From an uncultured Lachnospiraceae bacterium (GTDB lineage Bacteria > Bacillota > Clostridia > Lachnospirales > Lachnospiraceae): a stretch of 64,000 nucleotides of DNA. Shown here piece after piece: positions 1 to 9,273 of the stretch. The notes beneath the pieces were generated by a model that had not been told where the DNA came from, ran no database searches, and saw only the letters and a list, made by a program, of their open reading frames with translations. A program made the translations under genes and the position numbers. The DNA lies in NCBI GenBank assembly GCA_910586205.1, contig CAJUGD010000012.1, positions 34,322-98,321 of the forward strand. Direction: 5' to 3'. Each line of letters starts with the position of its first letter. Position 1 is the stretch's first letter.

Positions 1-1
1 T

Positions 2-400
2 ATTCATTTTGTGGAAGAAATGGCTGCATCCGTGCCGGTAGAAAATTCCATTACAATTAAGACCCGCAGCATCATGGGCACAGAGATTCCTCTGGTACGC
101 CATGAGGCGTCGCCCATGAAGCTTTCCTACGCCTACTACAGCACTGGAGAAGCCTTAGATGAAGCAAGACTTCACTTTGAAAGAGTAAAGAATCTTACCA
201 TACAGCTTTCCATGGTGGAAAATTCCGCTTACCGTCTTGCAAGCAGCATCCGCAAGACCCAAAAGCGGGCTAATGCTCTGAAGAATATCACCATTCCTGC
301 CTATGAAGCCCTGGTAGCCAACATTACCAATGCATTGGAGGAAAAGGATCGGGAGGAGTTTACGCGGCTGAAGGTAATCAAGAGAGAGAAGAACCGCTGA
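2..400 (+). CDS. ntpD: V-type ATP synthase subunit D, C-terminal part
   Basis: This is the last ~132 residues of the D subunit of a V/A-type rotary ATPase, the central-stalk protein that couples the catalytic head to the membrane ring. The reading frame is already open at the left edge, so the N-terminus lies outside the window. The visible part holds the hairpin segment with KTRSIMGTEIPL, followed by a long helix containing MVENSAYRLASSIRKTQKRANALKN, the typical C-terminal coiled coil of the family. The family is usually ~200-225 residues. The other ntp genes should lie to the left. The end overlaps the convergent PAP2 gene by 23 bases. Confidence 0.93.
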   Translation: MHFVEEMAASVPVENSITIKTRSIMGTEIPLVRHEASPMKLSYAYYSTGEALDEARLHFERVKNLTIQLSMVENSAYRLASSIRKTQKRANALKNITIPAYEALVANITNALEEKDREEFTRLKVIKREKNR

Positions 401-929
401 CCTTACGGCAAGACCAGGCATATATCTTTAATGCCGTCCATGCGGCAAACAGCCCGATCATAATCCCTCCCAGCACATCACTGGGATAATGAACCCCCAC
501 ATAAAGCCGGGAAAAGGCCAGCAATCCGGCAAGTATTAAAAATCCCGTTCCATACCGCCGGGGCAGCAGCCTATAGCAGACGGCGGCTCCGGCAAAGGCT
601 GCACAGGAATGGCCAGAAGGAAAGGAATAATCCTTCTGTCTGTGAACCAACAGAACCAGTTCTTCTATTACCTCATAGGGTCTGGTACGGGCAAATAATG
701 GCTTAAATATCACATTCGTAATCAATGCCCCTATTACCAGAGCCAGGAGTATGGCAGCTCCTGGCTTCCTGGTTTTCTGAAAGCAAAGAAATAATAATCC
801 CAAAACAATCCAAAACCATCCATAATCTCCCAAAAAGGTAATGCCCTTCCAAAAAGGAGTCATCCAATCCTGCCGGAGAGACTGAATCCACAATAAAATA
901 CAGCTGTCAATCTGCCATAAAAACTCCAT
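378..929 (-). CDS. PAP2-family membrane phosphatase
   Basis: A 183-residue integral membrane phosphatase of the PAP2/PgpB-like family, which removes phosphate from lipid phosphates such as phosphatidylglycerol phosphate or undecaprenyl diphosphate. All three family motifs are visible: KPLFARTRP, then FPSGH, then SRLYVGVHYPSD, supplying the Arg, Ser-Gly-His and Arg/His catalytic residues. Several hydrophobic segments flank them. The exact lipid substrate cannot be read from the sequence; undecaprenyl diphosphate recycling is a common role for proteins of this size. The gene converges on and overlaps the ATP synthase subunit gene. Confidence 0.9.
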   Translation of the reverse strand: MEFLWQIDSCILLWIQSLRQDWMTPFWKGITFLGDYGWFWIVLGLLFLCFQKTRKPGAAILLALVIGALITNVIFKPLFARTRPYEVIEELVLLVHRQKDYSFPSGHSCAAFAGAAVCYRLLPRRYGTGFLILAGLLAFSRLYVGVHYPSDVLGGIMIGLFAAWTALKIYAWSCRKVSGSSLS

Positions 930-977
930 TTTTTATCTTTTTCCTTCCTTATTTGAATACCTGTCAGCCAGTTAGCC

Positions 978-1622
978 CTATCCCATGGCAGTGGGCAAAT
1001 TCCACTTATATTTCCTTGCAAGAATCCGGATCACTACTACTAAAAGGGCACTGACTACCATGGAAAGATCGTTTCCTATCTTCCCCATAAGTCCCACATA
1101 GCATACGGCTCCTGCTATTGACGCACAGGCATAGACATGCTTTTTTAGGACAGCGGGCGTCTGGCCTGCCATGATATCCCGCAGGATTCCTCCTCCTACA
1201 CCTGTAAGTGTGCCTAAAAAAATCATCAGAAAACGGTACTCTCCTAAGCCGGCTTCAATGGCTGTATCAATTCCAACTACCGTAAAGGCTCCCAGCCCGA
1301 TAGCATCAAGAAAATTCATCACCCGTTCATAAAACTCTGACTCCAGCATATCCATGGTGATCTGGTGGAATCTTATGATAACGAATAATATAAGAACGGA
1401 AAAAAAGGCTACAGATACATATATTGGCTTTACAAATAAGGTCGGAGGATGGATGCCGATGATCAGATCTCGAAGCATACCTCCTCCTACTGCTGTAGTT
1501 ACTCCTAATACTATAATACCCAATAAATCTAAATGTTTTCGGATGGCTACCATGCCTCCTGAACAGGCAAAAGCGGCTGTTCCGATAATTTCAATCGCAA
1601 AAAATACGGTTATATGGTTCAA
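978..1622 (-). CDS. TRIC-like (UPF0126/YicG) membrane protein
   Basis: A 214-residue membrane protein made of two related halves, each with a Gly-rich helix: TTAVGGGMLRDLI in the first and LTGVGGGILRDIM in the second. This internal repeat is the hallmark of the UPF0126/TRIC family, whose bacterial members form trimeric cation channels. The second half begins near residue 105. The best start is a TTG at 1622, preceded by a GAGGAG ribosome site nine bases upstream; no better ATG is present. It stands alone on the minus strand, divergent from the TIGR01906 gene. Confidence 0.88.
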   Translation of the reverse strand: MNHITVFFAIEIIGTAAFACSGGMVAIRKHLDLLGIIVLGVTTAVGGGMLRDLIIGIHPPTLFVKPIYVSVAFFSVLILFVIIRFHQITMDMLESEFYERVMNFLDAIGLGAFTVVGIDTAIEAGLGEYRFLMIFLGTLTGVGGGILRDIMAGQTPAVLKKHVYACASIAGAVCYVGLMGKIGNDLSMVVSALLVVVIRILARKYKWNLPTAMG

Positions 1623-1726
1623 ATGCTTTGCTCCTCGTTTGTATTCAATAATAATCTTTTGGTTTTACATTCGTGTATTTTTTAATTATACCACACATCC
1701 TTCTAAATTCCAATCTGCAAAACATA

Positions 1727-1755
1727 TTGGAAAATTTCTTTATCTATAGTAAAAT
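1727..1755 (+). promoter_or_regulatory. Candidate sigma-A promoter for the TIGR01906 gene
   Basis: TTGGAA (1727-1732) and TAAAAT (1750-1755) are separated by 17 bases and lie about 50 bases before the ATG at 1803. An AGAAAGGAA ribosome site is also present. Confidence 0.5.
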
Positions 1756-1802
1756 AGAAAAATCCCTGAAAAACTAAGCAAGAAAGAAAGGAATGATATA
1801 AC

Positions 1803-2495
1803 ATGAAACCTGTCCATATTTTTCTTGGAATCTTATGCGCCTTTGCACTGATGATCACACTGCTTATTACTTCTGTGGAAGCAGTCACCTACTGGACTCC
1901 TGGATACTATGAAAAAGAATATACCAAATATCATGTCCTGGAAAACGTTCATATGGAAATGGAGGATTTACTGGACGTAACGAAAGAGATGATGGCGTAT
2001 CTGCGCGGCAAACGTCAGGATCTTCATGTGCCCACAACTGTAAATGGACAACCAAGAGAGTTCTTCAACCAGCGGGAAATCGCTCACATGGAAGATGTCC
2101 GCGGACTTTTTTTAGCTGCCATCACCATCCGGCGTGCCTGCCTGATTTTCCTCCTTGCTTTTATTGCGCTTCTCCTTTTAACCAAAGCTAATATCCTTTA
2201 TGTACTGCCTCGGACCATTTGTGCCGGAACCATCCTGTTTTTTACCTTGCTGTCCACATTAGCGATTATCATATCCACAGATTTTACAAAATATTTTATT
2301 GTTTTCCACAAAATATTCTTCAACAATGACCTATGGATGCTGGATCCATCCACAGACCTGCTGATCAACATTGTTCCTGAGCCTTTTTTCATGGACACTG
2401 CTGCCAGAATCGCAATCACCTACGGAATCAGTGTGGCTGCAGTATTCCTGCTCTGTCTGGCTTTCATTTATCGTTTTCCTAAAACCTTATCCTAG
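1803..2495 (+). CDS. TIGR01906 / DUF1461 integral membrane protein
   Basis: A 230-residue membrane protein that matches the TIGR01906 (DUF1461) family by its layout. There is an N-terminal membrane helix ending in TSVEAVTYWTPGYYEKEY, an extracellular segment with MEDLLDVTKEMMAYLRG and the FFNQREIAHMEDVRGLF motif, then three further membrane helices. The family is widespread in Clostridia and has no established function. The gene has its own promoter and is followed by a long hairpin at 2514-2556, so it is probably monocistronic. Confidence 0.82.
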   Translation: MKPVHIFLGILCAFALMITLLITSVEAVTYWTPGYYEKEYTKYHVLENVHMEMEDLLDVTKEMMAYLRGKRQDLHVPTTVNGQPREFFNQREIAHMEDVRGLFLAAITIRRACLIFLLAFIALLLLTKANILYVLPRTICAGTILFFTLLSTLAIIISTDFTKYFIVFHKIFFNNDLWMLDPSTDLLINIVPEPFFMDTAARIAITYGISVAAVFLLCLAFIYRFPKTLS

Positions 2496-2513
2496 AAATT
2501 TGTGAACGCAACT

Positions 2514-2560
2514 GCATATGCCCATTTAAAATCGCCTGCAGCGATAGGGCATATGCTTTG
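2514..2560 (+). terminator. Hairpin after the TIGR01906 gene, possible terminator
   Basis: GCATATGCCC (2514-2523) is perfectly complementary to GGGCATATGC (2547-2556), and a nested ATCGC/GCGAT stem lies inside the loop. The tail has only a short T stretch, so termination may be weak. Confidence 0.5.
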
Positions 2561-2602
2561 GCCAAAACACTATAAATTGTAACAAACTTGTAACATTTCC
2601 CC

Positions 2603-2631
2603 TTTACTTCCCCACCATTATGGATTATACT
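2603..2631 (+). promoter_or_regulatory. Candidate promoter for the carboxypeptidase gene
   Basis: TTTACT (2603-2608) and TATACT (2626-2631) are separated by 17 bases and lie 56 bases upstream of the start at 2687. Confidence 0.5.
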
Positions 2632-2686
2632 AATAGAATATTTCCAACAACGTTTAAACAAAAACATTTTATGGAGACCATACTCA

Positions 2687-4276
2687 ATGACTTCATTAAC
2701 CAGGAAAAGAATCCTTTCTTTCCTTTTAAGCCTGCTCCTTTTCATTGGCATTTTTCCTCAAACTGCCGCCGCTGCACCTCCTTGGCCAGACGGACCTTCC
2801 ATTTCAGCAGAAGGAGGCATCCTGTTTGATGCCAATTCCGGAGCAGTCCTGTACGGAAAGAATATACATGAACAATATTTCCCTGCCAGTATTACCAAAA
2901 TTCTGACAGCCCTGATCATTATTGAAAACTGTCAAATGGATGAAGTGGTAACCTTTTCTCACAACGCCGTATACAATGTGGAAGCCGGCAGCAGCAATGC
3001 CAACTTAGAAGAAGGCGACCGTTTGACTGTACGGGACTGTCTTTACGCCATGATACTGAAATCTGCCAATGAAGCTGCTAATGCCCTTGCTGAGCATGCC
3101 GCCAGTACCACGGCAGCATTTTCTTCCATGATGAATGCCAAGGCAGCATCATTAGGCTGTACGGATTCCCACTTTAACAATCCCAGCGGCCTAAATGATC
3201 CGGAGCACTATACTTCAGCCCACGACATGGCGCTTATAGCCCAGGCTGCATTCCAAAACGAAACCTTTGCACAGATTGCCGCCACCCTTTACTATGATCT
3301 TCCTCCCACAAAAAGAAATCCCGAAGGGCTGCGGATCTATCCAGGACACCAGATGATCAAAAAAAACAGCCCCAATTACTATCCCGGAGCTATCGGCGGC
3401 AAGACAGGATATACATCTCTTGCAGGCAACACCTTAGTCACCTGTGCCCGCCGCGATGACATGATGCTGATCACAGTGGTGTTAAATGGCCACCGAACCC
3501 ACTATACAGATACCCGCACCATGATGAATTTTGGTTTTCGGAATTTTCGCTCTGTAGATATTTCTGATATGGATGACACCTATACGTCCATTGAAAATGA
3601 CCTGACCATTGCAGGGCTTCCCACCACCAACTTATCTGTCATCAGCGTTCAGAAAGACCGTCGGCTGTCCCTTCCGATCAACGGCGAGTTTTCTGATACT
3701 ACCTCCTCGATTTCCTATGAGCTTCCCCCGGAAGCGCCCGAGTATGCGGCTGCCCGAATCACATATGATTATGACGGCAGAACCATAGGATCCACTTACC
3801 TGATGGTAAACAAAAATCCAACCGAAGATCCTGCAGACGTTCTTATGACAGAACCGCCAGAGAGCTCCGAAGCTCTCCAAACAGAACAGGCTGAAAATGC
3901 TCCGGAACCCTATCAGCAGAAAGAGCAGATTCTTGCTTTGGATCCTTCCTCTGAGCCAGAGACCTTGGAACCTGTCTTAGACAAAAGCCCTTTCCAGCCT
4001 ATCCATATTCCGATTTTTATATGGATTCCCGTTCTTATCCTTAGCCTTGCTGCCGCCGGATATGGGATTTTGCTTCTATTAAAAATCCGCCGCCAGCAAG
4101 AATCTGCTGAACGGAGACTTCGCTACCAACGCCGTCAGCAGCGTCTTCAGGATATCGGTATGTCAGGTGATGAGTTTAAACTTTTACTGGAGCAAAAACG
4201 CAAAAAAAGTCTTCTGAGCGCCCCCAAACGGAGAGCATTCAAAAGACAGAGACATCAAAAAATCGGAAGGAGATAG
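2687..4276 (+). CDS. D-alanyl-D-alanine carboxypeptidase (low-molecular-weight PBP, DacF-like)
   Basis: A 529-residue serine peptidase that trims the terminal D-Ala of peptidoglycan stem peptides outside the membrane. It has an N-terminal signal peptide ending near TAAAAPPW. The penicillin-binding motifs are complete: SITK (Ser near residue 66), SAN near residue 125 and KTG near residue 238. After the catalytic and beta-rich domains comes a Glu/Pro-rich linker, a single membrane helix near residue 440, and a strongly basic cytoplasmic tail of about 70 residues. That makes it longer than the usual ~400 residues. The C-terminal anchor with a basic tail resembles sporulation-associated DacF proteins of Clostridia, but a vegetative role is equally possible. 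Confidence 0.9.
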   Translation: MTSLTRKRILSFLLSLLLFIGIFPQTAAAAPPWPDGPSISAEGGILFDANSGAVLYGKNIHEQYFPASITKILTALIIIENCQMDEVVTFSHNAVYNVEAGSSNANLEEGDRLTVRDCLYAMILKSANEAANALAEHAASTTAAFSSMMNAKAASLGCTDSHFNNPSGLNDPEHYTSAHDMALIAQAAFQNETFAQIAATLYYDLPPTKRNPEGLRIYPGHQMIKKNSPNYYPGAIGGKTGYTSLAGNTLVTCARRDDMMLITVVLNGHRTHYTDTRTMMNFGFRNFRSVDISDMDDTYTSIENDLTIAGLPTTNLSVISVQKDRRLSLPINGEFSDTTSSISYELPPEAPEYAAARITYDYDGRTIGSTYLMVNKNPTEDPADVLMTEPPESSEALQTEQAENAPEPYQQKEQILALDPSSEPETLEPVLDKSPFQPIHIPIFIWIPVLILSLAAAGYGILLLLKIRRQQESAERRLRYQRRQQRLQDIGMSGDEFKLLLEQKRKKSLLSAPKRRAFKRQRHQKIGRR

Positions 4277-4309
4277 AACCCTGTTCTATTCTCCTTCCTC
4301 CATTTTTTT
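4265..4309 (+). terminator. Terminator after the carboxypeptidase gene
   Basis: GGAAGGAGATAGAAC (4265-4279) pairs with GTTCTATTCTCCTTCC (4283-4298) with one bulge and a three-base loop, followed by a run of seven T. It also covers the 3' end of the convergent exonuclease gene. Confidence 0.75.
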
Positions 4310-5284
4310 CTGGCGTTTTTTCTTTTCCCGGCTGCGCTCTGCCCGCTTCTTCCGCACATCATCCTTACGGCAGATAATCTGTTTTGCCCCCTCCTCATCA
4401 GTCAGTTTCAATGTTTTCACCACATATACCTGGTTTTCATCTACTTTCTTCATTCGGACCTTTCCCTTAAGATAACCATGTTCCGGGCAAATAGCCAGTC
4501 CATAATAAATCTTTTGATTCGGAGTAAACCACCGGACCTTTTTCCGCAGCATTCTTCCGCATTTATAACACTTCATCTCTGCCACAGACCGTTCTTTCAT
4601 AGCTGCTTCCTTAGATTCAAAAATCAATGATACATATTTAGAATAATCCGGAAATACCATTCTGACTTCCTCATCCCTGCGGCTGGGAAGCCGGAAATAA
4701 TCAATGGAACAATACTGCAAAAGCCGCTCTGCCCCAATCTCCCCAGCCATCTGTACCATCAGCTTTCCTGTGTAGTATGCATCATCCAATGCCCGATGGA
4801 ATGTCCTTTCCTCCATCAGTCCTAACTCATCCACCGCCAAATCCAGTGATGGTTTGATCCCGTTTTTATAAAATTTGGCATACAGCTTCTGCACGTCATA
4901 ATAAAACAGAGGCTTAGGAAAAGAGTTTTCCACCCCAAAATACTTCATATTCCGCTGGAGTTCTGTCAAGTCCATGGAGCCCCAGGTACAATACACACAA
5001 TCTTCACCGCACCATTCTATAAAATCTCTGGCGGCACTGGCAAAATCCTCGCCGTGATGCCGCAGTTCCCACATATCCATATGAGTTACCTCCGAGATCA
5101 CATAGTGCATCTGGGTATAAACCTGCGGCTTAATTAACCGGTGAAATTCACCGGACATTGAAAAATTCTCGTTTAACTTTACTGCCCCGATCTCAATGAT
5201 CTCAAAAGGAAAATCCTCCACAGAATCTGCCTTTCCATGGGCACTCTGATTCCATTCTAAATCAAAAACAATGTAATTCCTCAT
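4286..5284 (-). CDS. DEDDh 3'-5' exonuclease domain protein with zinc-ribbon-like tail
   Basis: A 332-residue protein with an N-terminal RNase T/DnaQ-type exonuclease domain. FDLEWN supplies the first acidic pair near residue 8, and HRALDDAYYTG supplies the His and Asp of motif III near residue 165. About residues 238-270 hold CYKCGRML and a later CPEHG, a Cys2/Cys-His cluster that could bind zinc. The C-terminus is very rich in Lys, Arg and Glu. The family resembles the KapD/ERI-like branch of exonucleases; nucleic acid trimming is likely but the substrate is unknown. It converges on the carboxypeptidase gene. Confidence 0.85.
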   Translation of the reverse strand: MRNYIVFDLEWNQSAHGKADSVEDFPFEIIEIGAVKLNENFSMSGEFHRLIKPQVYTQMHYVISEVTHMDMWELRHHGEDFASAARDFIEWCGEDCVYCTWGSMDLTELQRNMKYFGVENSFPKPLFYYDVQKLYAKFYKNGIKPSLDLAVDELGLMEERTFHRALDDAYYTGKLMVQMAGEIGAERLLQYCSIDYFRLPSRRDEEVRMVFPDYSKYVSLIFESKEAAMKERSVAEMKCYKCGRMLRKKVRWFTPNQKIYYGLAICPEHGYLKGKVRMKKVDENQVYVVKTLKLTDEEGAKQIICRKDDVRKKRAERSREKKKRQKKMEEGE

Positions 5285-5364
5285 AATAATAAAATTATAG
5301 CATAAAGGTTAAAATTTGCATAGGCTAAATCCACCTAGAAAAATGGTCTATGCGCTCCACTTTT

Positions 5365-6528
5365 TTACAAAAAATATGTTTCCAGCATTTCCTTTGTCCC
5401 GGTAACCGTTCCCTGCACCATCTGTGGTTTACCGCCTCCCTTACCAGGAAATTCCCCGTGAAATACCTTTAAAAATTCCCGCAAATCCACATTCTGGCTT
5501 CCCAAAATATACTGGTAACTCTGTCTGTCATTTCCCAGAAAAATACCGCAGATCCCCTCACACAAACGCATTCCTGCATCTACAAAATGTCTGGCAGTAT
5601 TTTTATCCATCTCATCTTCAAATAAAAGAATATGTTTCCCAAAGATTCTTTCTCCGTCTGTCAGCTCCTTTAATCTCATCTCCAGATAGCGGCTTTGAAT
5701 CCGAAACAATTTGTCTTTCCCCTGCTGATTTTCTTTCTGAAGCCGCTTTACTGCTTCTGCTGTCTCATAGGGCTTTGCTGATAACAAACGGGAAATCTCC
5801 AACACATTATCTTCTTTCATCCGATAATCTGCTAATGCCCGAAAACCACACACCATAGTCACCCTTGTTCCGCCCTTATATTTAACTGCATCCACCAAAC
5901 GAATAATCCCAATCTCCCCCGTATATTTTACATGAGGTGCACAGCAGGCACACACATCATATCCCGGCACTGTCACAATCCTTACCTGGCCTGCCAGCTC
6001 CTTTTTGCTTCGGTAATCCATCCTTTCAAGCTCCTCCCTTGAAGGATATTCTACTTTGATTGCAATATTAGCTGTCACAGCCTCATTTGCCTCCTGCTCA
6101 ATCTTCATAAGCTGTTCTTTTGTAAATACCCCGTTAAAATCCATAGTTACCAGCTCTTTTCCAAGATGGAATCCTACGTTATCATATCCAAAATACCGGT
6201 GAACCAATCCGGATACAATGTGTTCTCCTGTATGCTGCTGCATTTTTGAAAATCTTTCCGGGAAATCAATCCAGCCCTGTATTTTCTGCCCTGCAGCCAG
6301 ACTTTCTTTCATATAATGGATTACCTCATTGTCCTTTTCCTGCACATCCTCTACTAAGATCCCGTGGATTCTGCCTGAATCTGCATATTGTCCCCCGCCT
6401 TCCGGGAAAAAGCCTGTCCGATCCAAAATAATTCCATAACAGCCCTTTTTCTCATCCCACCAACAGTCTTTTACCTGTGCTGTAAATTCTTTCAAATGAC
6501 TGTCTTCATAATATAGCTTTTGTGTCAT
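5365..6528 (-). CDS. Alanyl-tRNA editing protein (AlaX-L type, with DHHA1 domain)
   Basis: A 387-residue trans-editing hydrolase that removes Ser or Gly mischarged onto tRNA-Ala. The N-terminal part holds a beta-barrel domain with GFFPEGGGQ. The editing domain shows the metal-binding HTGEH motif near residue 99 and the second site CACCAPH near residue 200. The C-terminal DHHA1 domain ends with GKGGGKPQMVQG. It has no aminoacylation domain, so it is a free-standing editing factor and not AlaS. It stands between glgB and the exonuclease gene on the same strand. Confidence 0.9.
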   Translation of the reverse strand: MTQKLYYEDSHLKEFTAQVKDCWWDEKKGCYGIILDRTGFFPEGGGQYADSGRIHGILVEDVQEKDNEVIHYMKESLAAGQKIQGWIDFPERFSKMQQHTGEHIVSGLVHRYFGYDNVGFHLGKELVTMDFNGVFTKEQLMKIEQEANEAVTANIAIKVEYPSREELERMDYRSKKELAGQVRIVTVPGYDVCACCAPHVKYTGEIGIIRLVDAVKYKGGTRVTMVCGFRALADYRMKEDNVLEISRLLSAKPYETAEAVKRLQKENQQGKDKLFRIQSRYLEMRLKELTDGERIFGKHILLFEDEMDKNTARHFVDAGMRLCEGICGIFLGNDRQSYQYILGSQNVDLREFLKVFHGEFPGKGGGKPQMVQGTVTGTKEMLETYFL

Positions 6529-6654
6529 ACATTTCTCCTCACTGTATTATCATAATATGATTTCCCACGAAACACGCGCAAGTGTTCTTATTATATCTCA
6601 AACATTTCTACATCGCAAGCAGCAAACAAATATTTGCCGTAAGGACTTGATATC

Positions 6655-6713
6655 CAATAAAAATAGCAGCCAACATGCCAGCCTTATATCTTTTGGCCCG
6701 CCTATTGGCTGCT
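6655..6713 (-). terminator. Terminator after glgB
   Basis: On the minus strand AGCAGCCAA (6713-6705) pairs with TTGGCTGCT (6073 notation avoided: 6673-6665), followed by ATTTTTATT. It begins about 28 bases past the glgB stop codon. Confidence 0.65.
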
Positions 6714-6740
6714 TTCGTTTAATATTTTCAGCGAATATGT

Positions 6741-9116
6741 TTATTTGCTGATGTTCCCTTTTTTAGAAGATGGCTTTTTACTGGTTTTATTTATTTTTTT
6801 CGCCTTTTCCGTTTTCTTGGCTCCGCCATCTTCTTTTACTTTTGCCTTTTTGTCAGCCTCAACCTTTTTCACAGGAGCAGGCATTGGTGTGCAGGAGAAT
6901 ACAAGAGTACACATAGGCGGAAGATCTATCACCAGAGAATTTTCTCTATCATCCCATTCTTCCTGTTTACATGTTTTTGCCCGTGGATTGCCTTTTCCGC
7001 TTCCACCGAAAACTTCCGCATCGCTGTTTAAAATCTCTTTAAACTTTCCGTAGAAAGGAACCCCTACCTGGAAATTCTCATGTTCCACCGGGGCAAAGTT
7101 ACAGATAAAGAGCAAGGTTTCCTCCGGTTTAGCGGTCTTCCGCAAAAACGAAACAATATTATCCTCACTCCGGGAACAGTTAATCCACTCAAATCCATCC
7201 GGCTCAAAATCCTTCTCATACAATGCCGGTTGTGTGCGGTACAACTGATTCAGCGCCTTAACATATTCCTGTGTATTCTTGTGTACCGGATACTCCAGGA
7301 TTCCCCATGGCAGCTCCTCATTTTCATTCCACTCCGAAACCTGCGCAAACTCCTGGCCCATAAACAAAAGCTTCTTTCCTGGATGCCCATACATAAATCC
7401 ATAGGCAGCCCTCAGATTATTTGCCTTTGTCTCATAAGCTTCTCCCGGCATCTTACACAGCATGGAATATTTACCATGAACCACCTCATCATGGGAGAAA
7501 ACCAAGACAAAATCTTCACTATATGCATACAGCATACTGAAGGTCAGCTCCCCATAATGGTGATTCCGGAAGTAAGGGTCATACTTCATATAACCGATAA
7601 AGTCATTCATCCACCCCATATTCCACTTATAATCAAATCCCAGGCCATTATCCTTTACGTCCCCGGTGATTTGCGGCCATGCTGTAGATTCCTCCGCAAT
7701 CAGAACCGCACCGTTCTTTCGCCCCTTAAACACAGAATTTAAATGCTTTAAAAATTCTACTGCTTCCAGATTCTCATGGCCGCCATATATGTTAGCTACC
7801 CATTCTCCATCATTCTTTCCATAATCCAAATATAGCATTGAAGCCACTGCGTCCATCCGGATCCCGTCTGCATGATACTGCTCTGCCCAGAACAGAGCAT
7901 TGGCAATAAGGAAGTTCTTTACCTGAGGCCGTCCGTAATTATAAATCAATGTACCCCAATGAGGATGAGAACCTTGTCTGGGATCCTGATGCTCATACAC
8001 GCAGCTTCCGTCAAAACAGGCCATGCCATAGGCATCTCTCGGGAAATGGGCAGGCACCCAGTCTAAAATCACTCCAATTCCCTTCTCATGAAGATAATTC
8101 ATAAAATACATGAAATCATCCGGCGTTCCATATCGGCTGGTAGGCGCATAATATCCTGTCACCTGATATCCCCAAGAAGCGTCCAGGGGATGCTCCATCA
8201 CTGGCATCAGCTCCACATGAGTATATCCCATCTCCTTTACATACTCAGCCAGACGCGGGGCAATCTCGCGGTAATTATAGAACTCAGAGCCAATTATCTC
8301 CTTGCCGTCTTCATCCACGGCAATCGGCTTGCGGATCCAAGAACCTAAATGAAGCTCATAGATTGCCATAGGCTTTTTCTTGGAATCATCCTTTTTCCGC
8401 TCATTCATCCACTGATCATCTGTCCACTTAAAGTTCTCAATGTCCCATACAACGGATGCTGTATTTGGCCGAAGTTCTGCGTAATTCCCATAAGGGTCTG
8501 CCTTTAGCATAGGCTCCCCTTTCCGGTTCTTGACTTCATACTTATAGATTGTTCCTGCCTCTAAACCTGGTATAAAAAGTTCAAACACACCAGAATCTCC
8601 CTGCAGCATCATCTGATGGCGTCTTCCGTCCCACATATTAAACTCGCCCACTACACTTACCCGCATAGCACATGGAGCCCATACGGAAAATAACACACCC
8701 TTTACCCCTTTAATCTCCATGGGGTGGGCACCCATCTTTTTGTAGACATCATAATAAATACCTGTTTCAAACTTCTTCAGCTCTGACTCACTGTACTGAG
8801 TCCCAAAGGCATAAGGATCATAAATCTCCTTTAAGCTCCCATCACCGAATGTCACCAGCAGGGTATAATCTGCCAGTGTTTTGCGAGGCACCAGCACCGC
8901 AAAAAATCCCGCTTCATCCTGCATCTCCATAGGATACTCTTTGCCGGTTCCAGCAAGCTTTACTGTCATCTCTGTGGCTGTGGGGATAAATGCCTGAATC
9001 AACAATCCCGCCTCTGTCACATGCGGCCCCAGCAGATCCTGTGGCCTGGCTGCCTCCGAATACACCAGCTCCTCAATCGCTGCCCAATCCATTAAATCAT
9101 ATAATACTTTGTCCAT
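6741..9116 (-). CDS. glgB: 1,4-alpha-glucan branching enzyme
   Basis: A 791-residue GH13 enzyme that makes the alpha-1,6 branches of glycogen. Two N-terminal beta domains (the second of CBM48 type, with SVWAPCAMRVSVVGEFNMWDGR) precede the catalytic barrel. The nucleophile is in GIRMDAVASM near residue 420, the acid/base in LIAEESTAWP near residue 473, and FSHDEVVHG completes the active site. The last ~45 residues form an unusual Lys/Ala/Glu-rich low-complexity tail that most GlgB proteins lack. No other glycogen gene is adjacent. A strong GGGGG ribosome site precedes the ATG. Confidence 0.95.
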   Translation of the reverse strand: MDKVLYDLMDWAAIEELVYSEAARPQDLLGPHVTEAGLLIQAFIPTATEMTVKLAGTGKEYPMEMQDEAGFFAVLVPRKTLADYTLLVTFGDGSLKEIYDPYAFGTQYSESELKKFETGIYYDVYKKMGAHPMEIKGVKGVLFSVWAPCAMRVSVVGEFNMWDGRRHQMMLQGDSGVFELFIPGLEAGTIYKYEVKNRKGEPMLKADPYGNYAELRPNTASVVWDIENFKWTDDQWMNERKKDDSKKKPMAIYELHLGSWIRKPIAVDEDGKEIIGSEFYNYREIAPRLAEYVKEMGYTHVELMPVMEHPLDASWGYQVTGYYAPTSRYGTPDDFMYFMNYLHEKGIGVILDWVPAHFPRDAYGMACFDGSCVYEHQDPRQGSHPHWGTLIYNYGRPQVKNFLIANALFWAEQYHADGIRMDAVASMLYLDYGKNDGEWVANIYGGHENLEAVEFLKHLNSVFKGRKNGAVLIAEESTAWPQITGDVKDNGLGFDYKWNMGWMNDFIGYMKYDPYFRNHHYGELTFSMLYAYSEDFVLVFSHDEVVHGKYSMLCKMPGEAYETKANNLRAAYGFMYGHPGKKLLFMGQEFAQVSEWNENEELPWGILEYPVHKNTQEYVKALNQLYRTQPALYEKDFEPDGFEWINCSRSEDNIVSFLRKTAKPEETLLFICNFAPVEHENFQVGVPFYGKFKEILNSDAEVFGGSGKGNPRAKTCKQEEWDDRENSLVIDLPPMCTLVFSCTPMPAPVKKVEADKKAKVKEDGGAKKTEKAKKINKTSKKPSSKKGNISK

Positions 9117-9273
9117 AAGGAACCCCCTTTACTGCCGAATGGTAATACTACCAAACGCCGCACTCTTATATTTCTTGGTTTTTATTATAACGGATTTTTA
9201 ACAACATGGCAACGATTATTCCGCTGCTTTCCCCCATTTATACCAATATTTTGAAAACTGTGGAACTCCTATT

